A stretch of 64,000 nt of DNA from Clostridium mediterraneense (GTDB taxonomy: Bacteria; Bacillota; Clostridia; Clostridiales; Clostridiaceae): assembly GCF_900091705.1 (NCBI RefSeq), contig NZ_LT594785.1:1718984-1782983 (forward strand). Direction: 5' to 3'. The translations under genes were made by a program, and so were the position numbers. Of the stretch, positions 11,446-20,381 are shown piece by piece. The stretch's first letter is position 1; every line of letters begins with the position of its first letter. Under the pieces are notes generated by a model. The model was given only the letters and a program-made list of their open reading frames with translations. It was not told where the DNA came from and did not search any database.

Positions 11446-12135
11446 ATGTTAGAAATAAAGAATTTGAATAAAAGTTTTAAAAATACAATTGCTCTAAAAA
11501 ATATTAATCTTACTATTCAAAAAGGGGATATACTTAGTGTAATTGGAACATCTGGAGCTGGTAAAACAACTCTTATAAGAGCTATAACAGGTCTTGAGAA
11601 ATGTGAATCTGGAACTATTAAAATAGATAATAATTATTTAGTAAAGGATGGTGTTTACTGTTCTAACAAAGAACTGGCTAAAATCAGGAAAAATGTAAGT
11701 CTTGTATTTCAAAACTTTAACCTTTTTCCTCATATGACAATAATGGATAATATAATAGAAGCACCTATTTATGCTATGAACATAAATAAGGCTGAAGCTA
11801 TAAAAAAAGCGCTACCTCTTCTATCCGAGCTTGGAATAGAAGATAAAAAGGATAGCTATCCATATGAACTTTCTGGAGGACAAAAACAAAGAGCAGCAAT
11901 CGCTAGAGCTTTAATATTAAATCCTAATTATATTTGTTTTGATGAACCAACTTCTGCATTAGATCCCAAAACAACTAAAGAAGTTGCTAATTTAATAAAA
12001 AATCTCTCAAACGATATTGGGATAATAATAATAACTCATGATATGAGCTTTGCCAAACTTGTTTCAACAAGAATAGTTGAAATAAAGTCTGGAGAAATTA
12101 TAAATGATAATAGTTCAGATAAGTATTGGGATTAA
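11446..12135 (+). CDS. Polar amino acid ABC transporter, ATP-binding protein
   Basis: GlnQ/HisP-type ATPase of 229 residues that powers the importer. Walker A GTSGAGKTT lies at about residues 34-42, the Q-loop at VFQNFNLFPHMT, the signature at ELSGGQKQR, Walker B at YICFDEPTSALDP and the switch histidine in IITHDMSF. It is slightly shorter than the usual 240 residues but complete. Last gene of the operon; a strong terminator follows at 12168. Confidence 0.96.
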   Translation: MLEIKNLNKSFKNTIALKNINLTIQKGDILSVIGTSGAGKTTLIRAITGLEKCESGTIKIDNNYLVKDGVYCSNKELAKIRKNVSLVFQNFNLFPHMTIMDNIIEAPIYAMNINKAEAIKKALPLLSELGIEDKKDSYPYELSGGQKQRAAIARALILNPNYICFDEPTSALDPKTTKEVANLIKNLSNDIGIIIITHDMSFAKLVSTRIVEIKSGEIINDNSSDKYWD

Positions 12136-12167
12136 GCTAAATTTATAGTCTAAAAAATTTAATATAT

Positions 12168-12216
12168 AGGAGCTATATCAAAACTTATTTTTAATTTGAT
12201 TTAGCTCCTTTTTTAT
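12168..12216 (+). terminator. Terminator of the amino acid ABC operon
   Basis: AGGAGCTATATCAAA pairs with TTTGATTTAGCTCCT (one mismatch) around an 11-base loop, followed by a T tract on the + strand. Confidence 0.85.
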
Positions 12217-12237
12217 ATTAAAGTTTATTTAAAACTT

Positions 12238-12639
12238 TTAGTCTATTATAGGGCAAACCTTATTATAACACTCTAAGCATTCTAGAACCTTATATTTTTC
12301 TATAAATGTGACACCCATAACGTCTTTATAGAATATATCTGCAACTACAATGCATCTATCAACTTCATCTTCCATATCATTGTAAATCTTGAAAGCAGTG
12401 TCTTTATTAGTAGAACAATCATAAACTTTTTCATTTTCTTCATTCATATTTAGTATAACTAGATATCTCTTTTCTTCTTTATTATCAGCAAGATATTTTT
12501 TATCTCTTTCTACTTCTTCTATATTTTTAAAGAAGTCAAAGAACTCTTTTTCTCTAGTATCAACATTCCTACTTATTTCCTCTACCTTTTTAAGATCTCT
12601 CATCTTATAATCTTTTGTTTCTATTATCCTATTTTTCAT
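12238..12639 (-). CDS. Hypothetical protein with cysteine-rich C terminus
   Basis: I do not recognise this 133-residue protein. It is charged and soluble: the first half is a probable helical segment rich in Lys/Glu, then a beta-rich part (YLVILNMNEENEKVYDCS), and the last 15 residues hold three cysteines (CLECYNKVC). These could bind a metal or form disulfides. The ATG at 12639 is preferred over one 27 bases upstream because GGTGGGAG lies 6-7 bases before it. It stands alone, convergent with the amino acid ABC operon and upstream of no obvious partner. Confidence 0.65.
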   Translation of the reverse strand: MKNRIIETKDYKMRDLKKVEEISRNVDTREKEFFDFFKNIEEVERDKKYLADNKEEKRYLVILNMNEENEKVYDCSTNKDTAFKIYNDMEDEVDRCIVVADIFYKDVMGVTFIEKYKVLECLECYNKVCPIID

Positions 12640-12750
12640 ATGTTTCTCCCACCTATTCATATGCAAGCTTTATAAATATAATTATAAACATTTTTTTTCA
12701 TTTTTCAATTTAGATACTATTTTAACAAAGACTTTAAAAAATTATGTTAA

Positions 12751-13548
12751 TTATTCCCTATATATAGGTAAAGTACTACAAGTTAGTCCCCCTCCCGCTT
12801 TTAATATTTCAGAGAAATCTATATAGAAACATTTAAAAGCTCTATTACTTAAAATACCATAAACAGTTTTATTAGAGATAAATAATCTATTATCTCCAAG
12901 TGATATTAAATTTGTTCCAAGCTCTCTAGTTGTCTTATCATCTATGTAATAACAATTTTTTATCCGTGACTCAATTTCTTCAGTATTATAAATATATTTT
13001 GATAATATACAACTATCTTTATTTAAAATATTAAAAACACAATCTAGATGAAGCATTATATCACAATTAAAATTTATAGTAACAACCTTATAATTTTTAT
13101 TATTCTTTGTTAAATAATCTTGCAACTCTTTAGCTGCCTCATAGCCTGTTCTTTTACTTATTCCAACAAAAATAAATTCATTATGAATAATTACATCTCC
13201 ACCTTCTATATAGTTTTGCATTTTATAACTATGAATATTATTTTCACCTTTTATATACTCTTCTAATGCCTTAGTTTCATCAATTCTGTCTTTCTTACCC
13301 ATCTTAGATATAAATAATATATCATCTATAATAAATCCAACATCTCTTACAAATACTTGATTAGCACCATATATAGGAGTTAAAAAATGTAGGTCTGCCC
13401 CCTCGTCACAAAGAAGATTTATAAAATTATTATATTGCCTATACATCTTTTCATAATCTACATCTTTATTTTTAACTTTAAAATTACATGGATAACACAT
13501 TAAAAATCTTCCAATTTTATCATAGGCATTCTTATGAGAAATTTTCAT
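12751..13548 (-). CDS. Arginine deiminase/DDAH-fold guanidine-modifying hydrolase
   Basis: A 265-residue protein with the catalytic layout of the guanidino-group-modifying superfamily: Asp69 in FVRD, Glu115 and Asp118 in EGGD, His167 with Asp169 in MLHLD, and nucleophile Cys257 in GGGLTC eight residues from the end. Such enzymes hydrolyse arginine, dimethylarginine or related guanidines through a covalent thiouronium intermediate. The length fits dimethylarginine dimethylaminohydrolase better than arginine deiminase (about 410). No arginine-catabolism genes (arcB, arcC, arcD) are adjacent, so the substrate is open. The gene appears monocistronic. Confidence 0.85.
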   Translation of the reverse strand: MKISHKNAYDKIGRFLMCYPCNFKVKNKDVDYEKMYRQYNNFINLLCDEGADLHFLTPIYGANQVFVRDVGFIIDDILFISKMGKKDRIDETKALEEYIKGENNIHSYKMQNYIEGGDVIIHNEFIFVGISKRTGYEAAKELQDYLTKNNKNYKVVTINFNCDIMLHLDCVFNILNKDSCILSKYIYNTEEIESRIKNCYYIDDKTTRELGTNLISLGDNRLFISNKTVYGILSNRAFKCFYIDFSEILKAGGGLTCSTLPIYRE

Positions 13549-13623
13549 TTTATCCCTTCTTTCTGAATTCCTTAAATTATCTTACCCAATCTAATAAAAA
13601 ATAATGTTAATATAAATTAAAAT

Positions 13624-13657
13624 AAAAAAAAGCTGTCTTTTACAAGACAAGCTTTTT
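13624..13657 (-). terminator. Terminator of the Ca2+/H+ antiporter gene
   Basis: On the minus strand AAGC-TTGTCTT pairs with AAGACAGCTT with one bulged base, then a run of T. It sits six bases past the stop of the antiporter gene. Confidence 0.8.
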
Positions 13658-13662
13658 CTAAA

Positions 13663-14730
13663 TTATAAAACATAAAAAGCAACTGCTAATATAATATATA
13701 TTGCTATTAATAATAATCCCTCTAACCAGTTTGATTCACCATCAATAGCTACTTTATTAGCAATTACTACTGATGCAATAAGAGATACAAGTTCAAATGG
13801 ATTAAATATAATACTCATAGGTTTAAATAATAAACTTATAAACACTGTAACAGGTGCTACAAATAAAATAATTTGTAAACTTGAACCTAAAGCTATTTCA
13901 GTAGCTATATCCATCTTATTCTTCATAGCCATAATAACAGCTGTTGAGTGTTCTGCAGCATTACCTATAATAGGAATAACTATTATACCTACAAAGAATT
14001 CACTAAGTCCTAGAGACTCTGTCATAGGTTTTACAGCATCAACTAAGATTTCACTTTCTATAGCTATACAAATTGTTACTACTAAAAGTATTATTATAGT
14101 TGTAGTAAGTGACCATTTAGCCACCTCTTCTTCTTTAGTTTCTCTTAAATCTTCTTCCTTTATAACTGGTGCAAAAACATCTTTATGTGTAAAGAATGTA
14201 AATAATAAACTAAATAAGTATATTACAAACATAATTACTGCTACTATAACACTTATATATTCATATTTTGTATTTAAAAGTTCTGGATTAAGTGTATGCA
14301 TAAATATTGCTGGTATACATAAACCTATAACTGCAAATAACAGCATACTTGAAGTTATATCACTAACTTTTTTATTAAATTTTTGGGTTTTAAATTTTAT
14401 TCCTCCACATAACATACTAAGTCCTAGTACTAGAAGAGTATTTCCTATAATTGATCCTGCAAGAGATGATTTAACAACTTCAAAAAGGCCAGCTTTTAAA
14501 GCGAATATTGAAATTATAAGTTCTGTTGCATTACCAAAAGTTGCATTTAAAAAACCTCCAACTTTAGGCCCAGTATATATAGCTAATTCTTCTGTTGCTT
14601 CTCCAATAAGCCCTGCAAGCGGAATTATTGAAAGTGCTGATGTTATAAATACTATTGTAGGTGATACTTTCATAAATAAACAAATTATGTTTATAGGTAT
14701 AAAAATTAATAAGAATTTTAAGTATTTCAT
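13663..14730 (-). CDS. Ca2+/H+ antiporter, CaCA family
   Basis: Membrane exchanger of 355 residues that exports Ca2+ in exchange for protons. Two inverted alpha-repeats are visible: GEATEELAIYTGPKVGGFLN with FGNATELIIS in the first half and GIIVIPIIGNAAEHSTAV with IALGSSLQI in the second. The GNATE/GNAAE motifs supply the ion-binding acidic residues. About ten or eleven membrane segments are separated by an acidic loop (KEEDLRETKEEEVAK). Start at 14730: GGAGG lies six bases before this ATG, whereas the in-frame ATG 33 bases upstream lacks a site. Homologous to ChaA/VCX1-type Cax proteins. Confidence 0.92.
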   Translation of the reverse strand: MKYLKFLLIFIPINIICLFMKVSPTIVFITSALSIIPLAGLIGEATEELAIYTGPKVGGFLNATFGNATELIISIFALKAGLFEVVKSSLAGSIIGNTLLVLGLSMLCGGIKFKTQKFNKKVSDITSSMLLFAVIGLCIPAIFMHTLNPELLNTKYEYISVIVAVIMFVIYLFSLLFTFFTHKDVFAPVIKEEDLRETKEEEVAKWSLTTTIIILLVVTICIAIESEILVDAVKPMTESLGLSEFFVGIIVIPIIGNAAEHSTAVIMAMKNKMDIATEIALGSSLQIILFVAPVTVFISLLFKPMSIIFNPFELVSLIASVVIANKVAIDGESNWLEGLLLIAIYIILAVAFYVL

Positions 14731-14908
14731 ATAGTGCCTCCAAAAAAAATTTAATCTTAGCAAATCTCCCCCATAATCAATTTACCTATAACATAGTAAT
14801 TACCACTAATTATATTTAATATACTTTATAACTAATAAATTTATAAATATGTAAAACTGTATAAAGTATCTAATAGATATATTATATATACTTTTTATAA
14901 AGAAATCT

Positions 14909-15358
14909 CTATTTTTTTTCTAATTCTTCTAGATTATTTGTTAGTGAATTTAGAACTTCTTTAAAAATTTTAAACTTTTCTTCTTCTATATTTTCTAATA
15001 AACTACCAAGAAAATTAAAAATAGATTCTTCTATTTCATTTATAAGTTCTTCTGATTCCTTAGTTATATAAAGTCTTATTATTCTTTTATCAATATTATC
15101 TTTTTTAGGCTCTATAATTCCTTTGCTAAGAAGTATATCTATATTTCTAGAAATCATTCCTTTAGATATTCCTAGATACTCTACTATATCCTTAGCAGTA
15201 TTTTTTTCTGGATTCCTATTTAAATATGTTATAATTTCTATTTCATTTTGTGATAAATCAAATTTTTTCATTTCATTATCTATAAACTTTTTATAAAACT
15301 TTTTTACTTTCCTAAAAGATATTATGTAATCATGTCTCTCTTCTTCTTTTATTTTCAT
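14909..15358 (-). CDS. MarR-family transcriptional regulator
   Basis: A 149-residue winged helix-turn-helix protein. The DNA-recognition part is TAKDIVEYLGISKGMISRN, preceded by LSQNEIEIITYLNRNPEKN and followed by the wing IEPKKDNIDKRIIRLYIT, all typical of MarR. The start is the ATG at 15358, five bases after GGAGG; the TTG 12 bases upstream would itself overlap that site. It is divergent from mntP. A perfect 22-bp dyad directly upstream (15372-15393) suggests autorepression and perhaps control of mntP. The effector is unknown. Confidence 0.9.
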   Translation of the reverse strand: MKIKEEERHDYIISFRKVKKFYKKFIDNEMKKFDLSQNEIEIITYLNRNPEKNTAKDIVEYLGISKGMISRNIDILLSKGIIEPKKDNIDKRIIRLYITKESEELINEIEESIFNFLGSLLENIEEEKFKIFKEVLNSLTNNLEELEKK

Positions 15359-15371
15359 CTTTCCCTCCAAT

Positions 15372-15420
15372 ATTAGTTTACTTATAAACTAATTATAAAT
15401 TAAAACTCATAATAAGTGAA
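15372..15420 (-). promoter_or_regulatory. marR promoter with dyad operator in the marR-mntP intergenic region
   Basis: Minus strand: TTCACT (15415-15420), 17-bp spacer, TATAAT (15392-15397). Overlapping the predicted start point is a perfect inverted repeat at 15372-15393 (ATTAGTTTA, four bases, TAAACTAAT). The size and symmetry suit a MarR dimer, so the adjacent regulator is the likely ligand. Confidence 0.6.
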
Positions 15421-15514
15421 TACGTATTAAGTAAAGCTACTAAACTATACATATATTTTGCTTCAAAAGAATATTTTTATATATACAATATTTTATTATT
15501 TAAAGGAGATTTTT

Positions 15515-16063
15515 ATGGGTTACTGTTCTATAAGTATATTAGGAGTTATTCTAGCATTAGATGCGTTTGCTGTAGCTCTTGCAAAGGGAATATCACTAAA
15601 AAAATTACATATAAAAGCTAGCACAGAAATAGGCTTAATATTTGGAATGTTTCAAGGAGGAATGACTATAGCTGGATGGTTTATGGGAAGTATGCTCTTA
15701 CCTATATTAAATAAATATAAATTTATACCTGCATTAATTTTAATCATACTTGGAATTAATATAATATATGAAGCATTAAAAAATGATTCTGATACTAATA
15801 TTAGTCCATCTTTATCTTTAAAAGAAATAATCCCTCTTGGATTACTTACAAGTATAGATGCATTAGCACTTGGTGTAAGTCTAGCTTTTCTAAATGTTAG
15901 AATTGTTATATGCTCTACTATAATAGGTACAATTACTGTAGTTCTTTGTTTTATTGCAGTAATACTTGGTGGACTTATTGGTAGTAAAATCAATAGTAAA
16001 CTTGCTGAAATAATTGGTGGATTTATTTTAATAGCAATTGGAATATCTTTATTTATAAAATAA
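15515..16063 (+). CDS. mntP: Putative manganese efflux pump MntP
   Basis: Small membrane protein of 182 residues, six segments, in the MntP (DUF204) family, which exports Mn2+ and protects from manganese toxicity. Two homologous halves are visible: ALDAFAVALAKG in the first and SIDALALGVSLAF in the second, each with the conserved Asp used for ion passage. The ATG at 15515 has a good AAAGGAGA site; an upstream in-frame ATG would add 19 residues without one. The short 5' region has no room for a yybP-ykoY manganese riboswitch, which often precedes such genes; control may instead come from the divergent MarR gene. Confidence 0.93.
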   Translation: MGYCSISILGVILALDAFAVALAKGISLKKLHIKASTEIGLIFGMFQGGMTIAGWFMGSMLLPILNKYKFIPALILIILGINIIYEALKNDSDTNISPSLSLKEIIPLGLLTSIDALALGVSLAFLNVRIVICSTIIGTITVVLCFIAVILGGLIGSKINSKLAEIIGGFILIAIGISLFIK

Positions 16064-16098
16064 AAAGGATCTCCTAATAAAATAGGGATCCTTTTTTT
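16062..16098. terminator. Bidirectional terminator
   Basis: AAAAAGGATC and GATCCTTTTTTT form the stem, with a partly paired inner CTCCTA/TAGG. It lies between mntP and the convergent dehydratase-related gene. Confidence 0.85.
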
Positions 16099-16099
16099 A

Positions 16100-17368
16100 T
16101 TACTCATGTATAAACTTTGCCATTTTTGCGTTTGATAACATAAGTTTTATTCTATTTTCTTGGTTTACCTTAGTTGATGAAGGATCATAATCAACTGAAA
16201 CTATATTAGCTTCTTTATAATTATCCATTATTTTTCTAACCATACCTCTACCAACTATATGATTAGGTAAACATCCAAAAGGCTGTGCACAAACTATATT
16301 TGTAACACCTGACTTAATAAGATCTACCATTTCAGCAGTCATAAGCCATCCTTCACCCATTTTTACACCTTCATTTATATATTCCCTAGCATATTCTCTA
16401 ACTTCTTCAAAAGGTGCTGGAGCATTAAATACTCCATGCTCCTTTATAGCCTTTATCATTGTCTTTTGTTGTTTATATAAGAATTTATATCCTATATTTA
16501 CAACTCCGTGACTATATTTATGCATTCCATATAGTTTATTGTCTATTTCTGAATTTACAAGACAATACATAAAGAAATCACATATTCCTGACATAACTAC
16601 TTCACAATCTTCTTCTATCAGAAATTCTTCTAATTTATTATTTCCAAGTGGAGAATATTTCATATAAATTTCTCCAACTATACCTACTTTAGTTTTTTCT
16701 ACTTCTTTATTTAACTTTATTTTAGCAAAGTCTTCTAGCATTTCTCTATAAATCTTACTTGATTTAAATACACGTGATCCTTTAGCTCTCATAGAAATTT
16801 CTTTAGTCCACTTTTCTATAACTTTATCAGTATCACCTTTGTTTACTTCATAACTTCTGCATTGATTACCTATAAACATCATGCAATCACCATAGAACAT
16901 TACATAAACAAGCTTTAATAATAAAGTTGGTGGTAATTTAAAGCCTGAATGACTCTCAATTCCTGAAGCATTTAATGATATAACAGGTACATGACCAAAG
17001 CCTGTACTATTTAAAGCCTTTCTTAAAAGGTGAATATAATTAGATGCTCTACATCCACCTCCTGTTTGACTTAAAATAAGTGCTGTTTTATTTGGATCAT
17101 ATTTTCCATCTTTAAGTCCATGTATAAGTTGTCCAATAACCATCATTGCTGGATAACAAATATCATTATGAACTGTAAGTAATCCTTGTCTTAAAGCAGT
17201 TGCAGGCTCTGTTTCATAAAATTCTAAATTATATCCATAATCTTTTAGTAATCTACTTAACATCTTAAAATGTATTGGTAACATAGTAGGTGCTACTATA
17301 GTGTAATCTTTTTTCATTTCCTTAGTAAATTCAGGATATCTTCTTTTCATTTCATCCATAATAATCAT
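16100..17368 (-). CDS. 2-hydroxyacyl-CoA dehydratase-like (HgdB/D-type) protein
   Basis: A 422-residue protein related to the D/B subunits of 2-hydroxyacyl-CoA dehydratases and to the C-terminal part of long activase-related proteins. Conserved cysteine-bearing motifs are visible: NDICYPAMMVIGQLIHGL, SQTGGGCRASNY, FIGNQCRSY and CAQPFGCLPNHIVGRG. They probably ligate an Fe-S cluster. It follows the activase gene by 22 bases in another frame. No clear Shine-Dalgarno precedes the ATG, and the nearest GGAGG is inside the end of the activase gene about 30 bases away. The electron acceptor and substrate are unknown; no CoA-transferase or acyl-CoA dehydrogenase genes are nearby. Confidence 0.8.
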   Translation of the reverse strand: MIIMDEMKRRYPEFTKEMKKDYTIVAPTMLPIHFKMLSRLLKDYGYNLEFYETEPATALRQGLLTVHNDICYPAMMVIGQLIHGLKDGKYDPNKTALILSQTGGGCRASNYIHLLRKALNSTGFGHVPVISLNASGIESHSGFKLPPTLLLKLVYVMFYGDCMMFIGNQCRSYEVNKGDTDKVIEKWTKEISMRAKGSRVFKSSKIYREMLEDFAKIKLNKEVEKTKVGIVGEIYMKYSPLGNNKLEEFLIEEDCEVVMSGICDFFMYCLVNSEIDNKLYGMHKYSHGVVNIGYKFLYKQQKTMIKAIKEHGVFNAPAPFEEVREYAREYINEGVKMGEGWLMTAEMVDLIKSGVTNIVCAQPFGCLPNHIVGRGMVRKIMDNYKEANIVSVDYDPSSTKVNQENRIKLMLSNAKMAKFIHE

Positions 17369-17390
17369 AAAAAAATAATTTCTTATTTTT

Positions 17391-20336
17391 TTATTTTACA
17401 CCTCCCTTATCTGTATCAAGAGTTTCAAGTAAACTTCTAATTCTTATTTTAGCTGCTCCAAGATTGCTAGTTTCATCAATCTTAATTTGAGTATATATCT
17501 TATTCTTTCTTTCTATTATGTCTCTAACCTCATCTGTAGTTATAGCATCAGTACCACAACCAAATGATACTAATTGAATTAGATACATATCATCTTCATT
17601 TCCTATAGCATCAGCAGCACTATATAATCTTGCTTGATATGTCCACTGATTAAGAATATTAAGATCTGGTCTATTATCCATACTTGCTATACAATCTTCA
17701 CTTATAACAACAGTTCCAAGTTCACACATAGCTCTATCTATACCATGGTTTATTTCTGGATCTATATGATATGGTCTACCTGCTAGAACTATTATCTTTT
17801 TACCTTGTTCTCTTGCATGTTGTATATACTTTCTTCCTTCATTCTTTATATCTTCTCTATATTCATCATAATCTTTATATGCTTTTTCTAGAGCAACTTT
17901 TATTTCTTTTTTGCTTATACCACCAAACATATCTTTAAACTCACTTAATAAAGCTTTAGCTAAAACCTTAGAGTTATTTACTGTTAAATATGGCATCATG
18001 AACTTTATATCTGGATTATTTAAAGCTTTAATATTTGCCTTTAATAACTCAGGGTAATATGCAACTACAGGGCAGTTATAGCAGTTATCTGCTAATTTTT
18101 CTTCCACATTATAGCTCATACAAGGATAGAATATAGTTTGTACACCTTTTTCTAATAAATTTTCAATATGTCCATGAGATATCTTTGCTGGATAACATAC
18201 TGTATCTGAAGGAATTGTATGTTGACCTTTTCTATATAGTTTTCTTGAAGAAGCATCTGTAAGAACAACTTCTATACCTAAACTTTCAAAGAAACTATAC
18301 CAAAATGGTAACATTTCATACATATTTAAAACAAGTGGTATTCCTATTTTACCTCTGCTACCTTCATTACCTTGAAGCTTTCTTATTTTCTTATATTTAT
18401 AATCATAAATACTCATTACTTCATCAATATGTTTTTTGCCTTCAGGCTTTTTACATCTATTCCCTGATAAAAATCTCTTATTATCTTGGAATATGTTAAC
18501 TGTCATATTGCACTTGTTACCACAAAGACCACATCTAACTGTTCTTGATGTATGTGTGAAACTTTCTAATTTTTCTCTACTTATAATGCTAGATTCATCT
18601 TTTGCTCTTTCCATTGCATAAAGTGCTGCCCCATAAGCTCCCATAAGTCCTGAAATATTTGGTCTTACAACATCTCTACCAAGCTCCATCTCAAAACTTC
18701 TTAAAATAGCATCATTATACATAGTTCCACCTTGAACTAAGACATTTTCTCCTAGTTCTTTTGCATCCTTAATTCTTATAACTTTATATAAAGCATTTTT
18801 AACTACACTTATTGATAGTCCTGCTGATATATCTTCAATTGATGCTCCATCTTTTTGTGCTTGTTTAACAGATGAATTCATAAATACAGTACATTTAGAA
18901 CCTAAATCAACAACATTCTTTGCAAAAAGAGCCATCTTTGCAAAATCTTTAACGTCATATCCCATTTGTCCTGCAAAACTTTCAATAAATGAACCACAGC
19001 CTGAAGAACAAGCTTCATTTAGCATAATATTATTTATTATTCCATTTTTAATATTGAAACATTTTATATCTTGTCCACCAATATCTAAAATAAAATCAAC
19101 TTTTGGATTAAAATGTTTACCAGCTTTGAAATGAGCCATAGTTTCAACTATACCAAAATCAATTCCAAAGGCTGATTTAATAAGTTCTTCTCCATATCCT
19201 GTTACTGTTGAAGATTTTATTTTTTTATTATCTCCACATAAATCATAGATAACTTTTAATTGATCTTCTATTACTTTAACAGGATTTCCCTTATTTGATG
19301 AATAGTAAGTATAAATTATATCTTTCTGATCATTAATAAGTACTACTTTAGTAGTAGTTGAACCTGCATCTATTCCTAGATACACATCACCTTCATATTC
19401 ATTTATATCCTTAAATTCAACTTTTGCTCTTGCATGTCTTTCTTTGAATTTTTCATAATCTTCTTCACTTTCAAATAATGAAGGTAAAACATGAGTATTC
19501 TTAATTAATCTTGATTTATCAGATATTAAGTCTACTATTTCATTAAAAGTATATCTCTTTTTATCTTCTTGTGAATATATTGCTGCTCCAAGCGCAACAA
19601 ATACTTCTGCATTTTCAGGAAGAATACCTGTTGTTTCATCAAGCTTTAGAGTTTTTCTAAATCTTTCACGAAGTCCCTTATAGAAATAAAGAGGTCCTCC
19701 TAAGAAAAGAACTTTCCCCTTGATTTCTCTACCTTGCGCAAGTCCACCAACAGTTTGGTCTACTACTGATTGGAATATACTTGCTGATATATCTGATTTT
19801 TTTGCTCCTTGATTTAAAAGAGGTTGAACATCTGATTTTGCGAAAACTCCACATCTTGATGCTATAGGATATATCATTGTATGTTCAAGACTTAAATCAT
19901 CAAGTTCTTGATTTGTTATATTCATAAGATGAGCCATTTGATCTATAAATGCTCCTGTACCCCCAGCACAGCTTGAATTCATTCTTTCTTCAAATCCATC
20001 GCTTAAGAAAATTATCTTTGCATCTTCTCCACCTAGCTCAATAGCTACATCTACATCTTTTATAGTTCTCTTAATTCCAAGAGTACTTGCAAAAACCTCT
20101 TGAACAAATATTATATCTGTTTCTTTAGATATTCCATATCCAGCTGAACCTGTAATAGCAAGACTAATCTTATTATCACTTACTATATCCTTTATATTTT
20201 CAAACTCTTCTAAAATAACTTCTCTTATTTTAGAGTAATGTCTTCTATAGCTTTTATAGACAATATCATTATTTTCATTTAATACAAGTAACTTAACTGT
20301 AGTTGAACCTGCATCTATTCCTATTTTAAATTCCAA
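17391..20336 (-). CDS. Tandem-domain acyl-CoA dehydratase activase (HgdC-like, DUF2229)
   Basis: A 981-residue protein with two ASKHA ATPase domains of the BadF/HgdC activator type. The first begins FKIGIDAGSTTVKLL and carries SSCAGGTGAF and SRCGVFAKSD. The second, from about residue 320, has YLGIDAGSTTTKVV, EACSSGCGSF and SKCTVFMNSS. The paired cysteines would hold a [4Fe-4S] cluster for ATP-driven single-electron transfer. A DUF2229-like domain follows, with IPSDTVCYPAKISHGH and IFYPC. The TTG at 20336 is the likely start: AAGGAGA stands ten bases upstream, and the next residues are the conserved GIDAGST. Operon with the HgdB-like gene. The physiological partner is unknown. Confidence 0.85.
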   Translation of the reverse strand: MEFKIGIDAGSTTVKLLVLNENNDIVYKSYRRHYSKIREVILEEFENIKDIVSDNKISLAITGSAGYGISKETDIIFVQEVFASTLGIKRTIKDVDVAIELGGEDAKIIFLSDGFEERMNSSCAGGTGAFIDQMAHLMNITNQELDDLSLEHTMIYPIASRCGVFAKSDVQPLLNQGAKKSDISASIFQSVVDQTVGGLAQGREIKGKVLFLGGPLYFYKGLRERFRKTLKLDETTGILPENAEVFVALGAAIYSQEDKKRYTFNEIVDLISDKSRLIKNTHVLPSLFESEEDYEKFKERHARAKVEFKDINEYEGDVYLGIDAGSTTTKVVLINDQKDIIYTYYSSNKGNPVKVIEDQLKVIYDLCGDNKKIKSSTVTGYGEELIKSAFGIDFGIVETMAHFKAGKHFNPKVDFILDIGGQDIKCFNIKNGIINNIMLNEACSSGCGSFIESFAGQMGYDVKDFAKMALFAKNVVDLGSKCTVFMNSSVKQAQKDGASIEDISAGLSISVVKNALYKVIRIKDAKELGENVLVQGGTMYNDAILRSFEMELGRDVVRPNISGLMGAYGAALYAMERAKDESSIISREKLESFTHTSRTVRCGLCGNKCNMTVNIFQDNKRFLSGNRCKKPEGKKHIDEVMSIYDYKYKKIRKLQGNEGSRGKIGIPLVLNMYEMLPFWYSFFESLGIEVVLTDASSRKLYRKGQHTIPSDTVCYPAKISHGHIENLLEKGVQTIFYPCMSYNVEEKLADNCYNCPVVAYYPELLKANIKALNNPDIKFMMPYLTVNNSKVLAKALLSEFKDMFGGISKKEIKVALEKAYKDYDEYREDIKNEGRKYIQHAREQGKKIIVLAGRPYHIDPEINHGIDRAMCELGTVVISEDCIASMDNRPDLNILNQWTYQARLYSAADAIGNEDDMYLIQLVSFGCGTDAITTDEVRDIIERKNKIYTQIKIDETSNLGAAKIRIRSLLETLDTDKGGVK

Positions 20337-20381
20337 AATAACACATCTCCTTACTACACAGTCTCCATACATAAAAAATAT

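Noticed and set aside
15394..15514. yybP-ykoY manganese riboswitch before mntP
   Set aside because: The region is too short and lacks the conserved loops.
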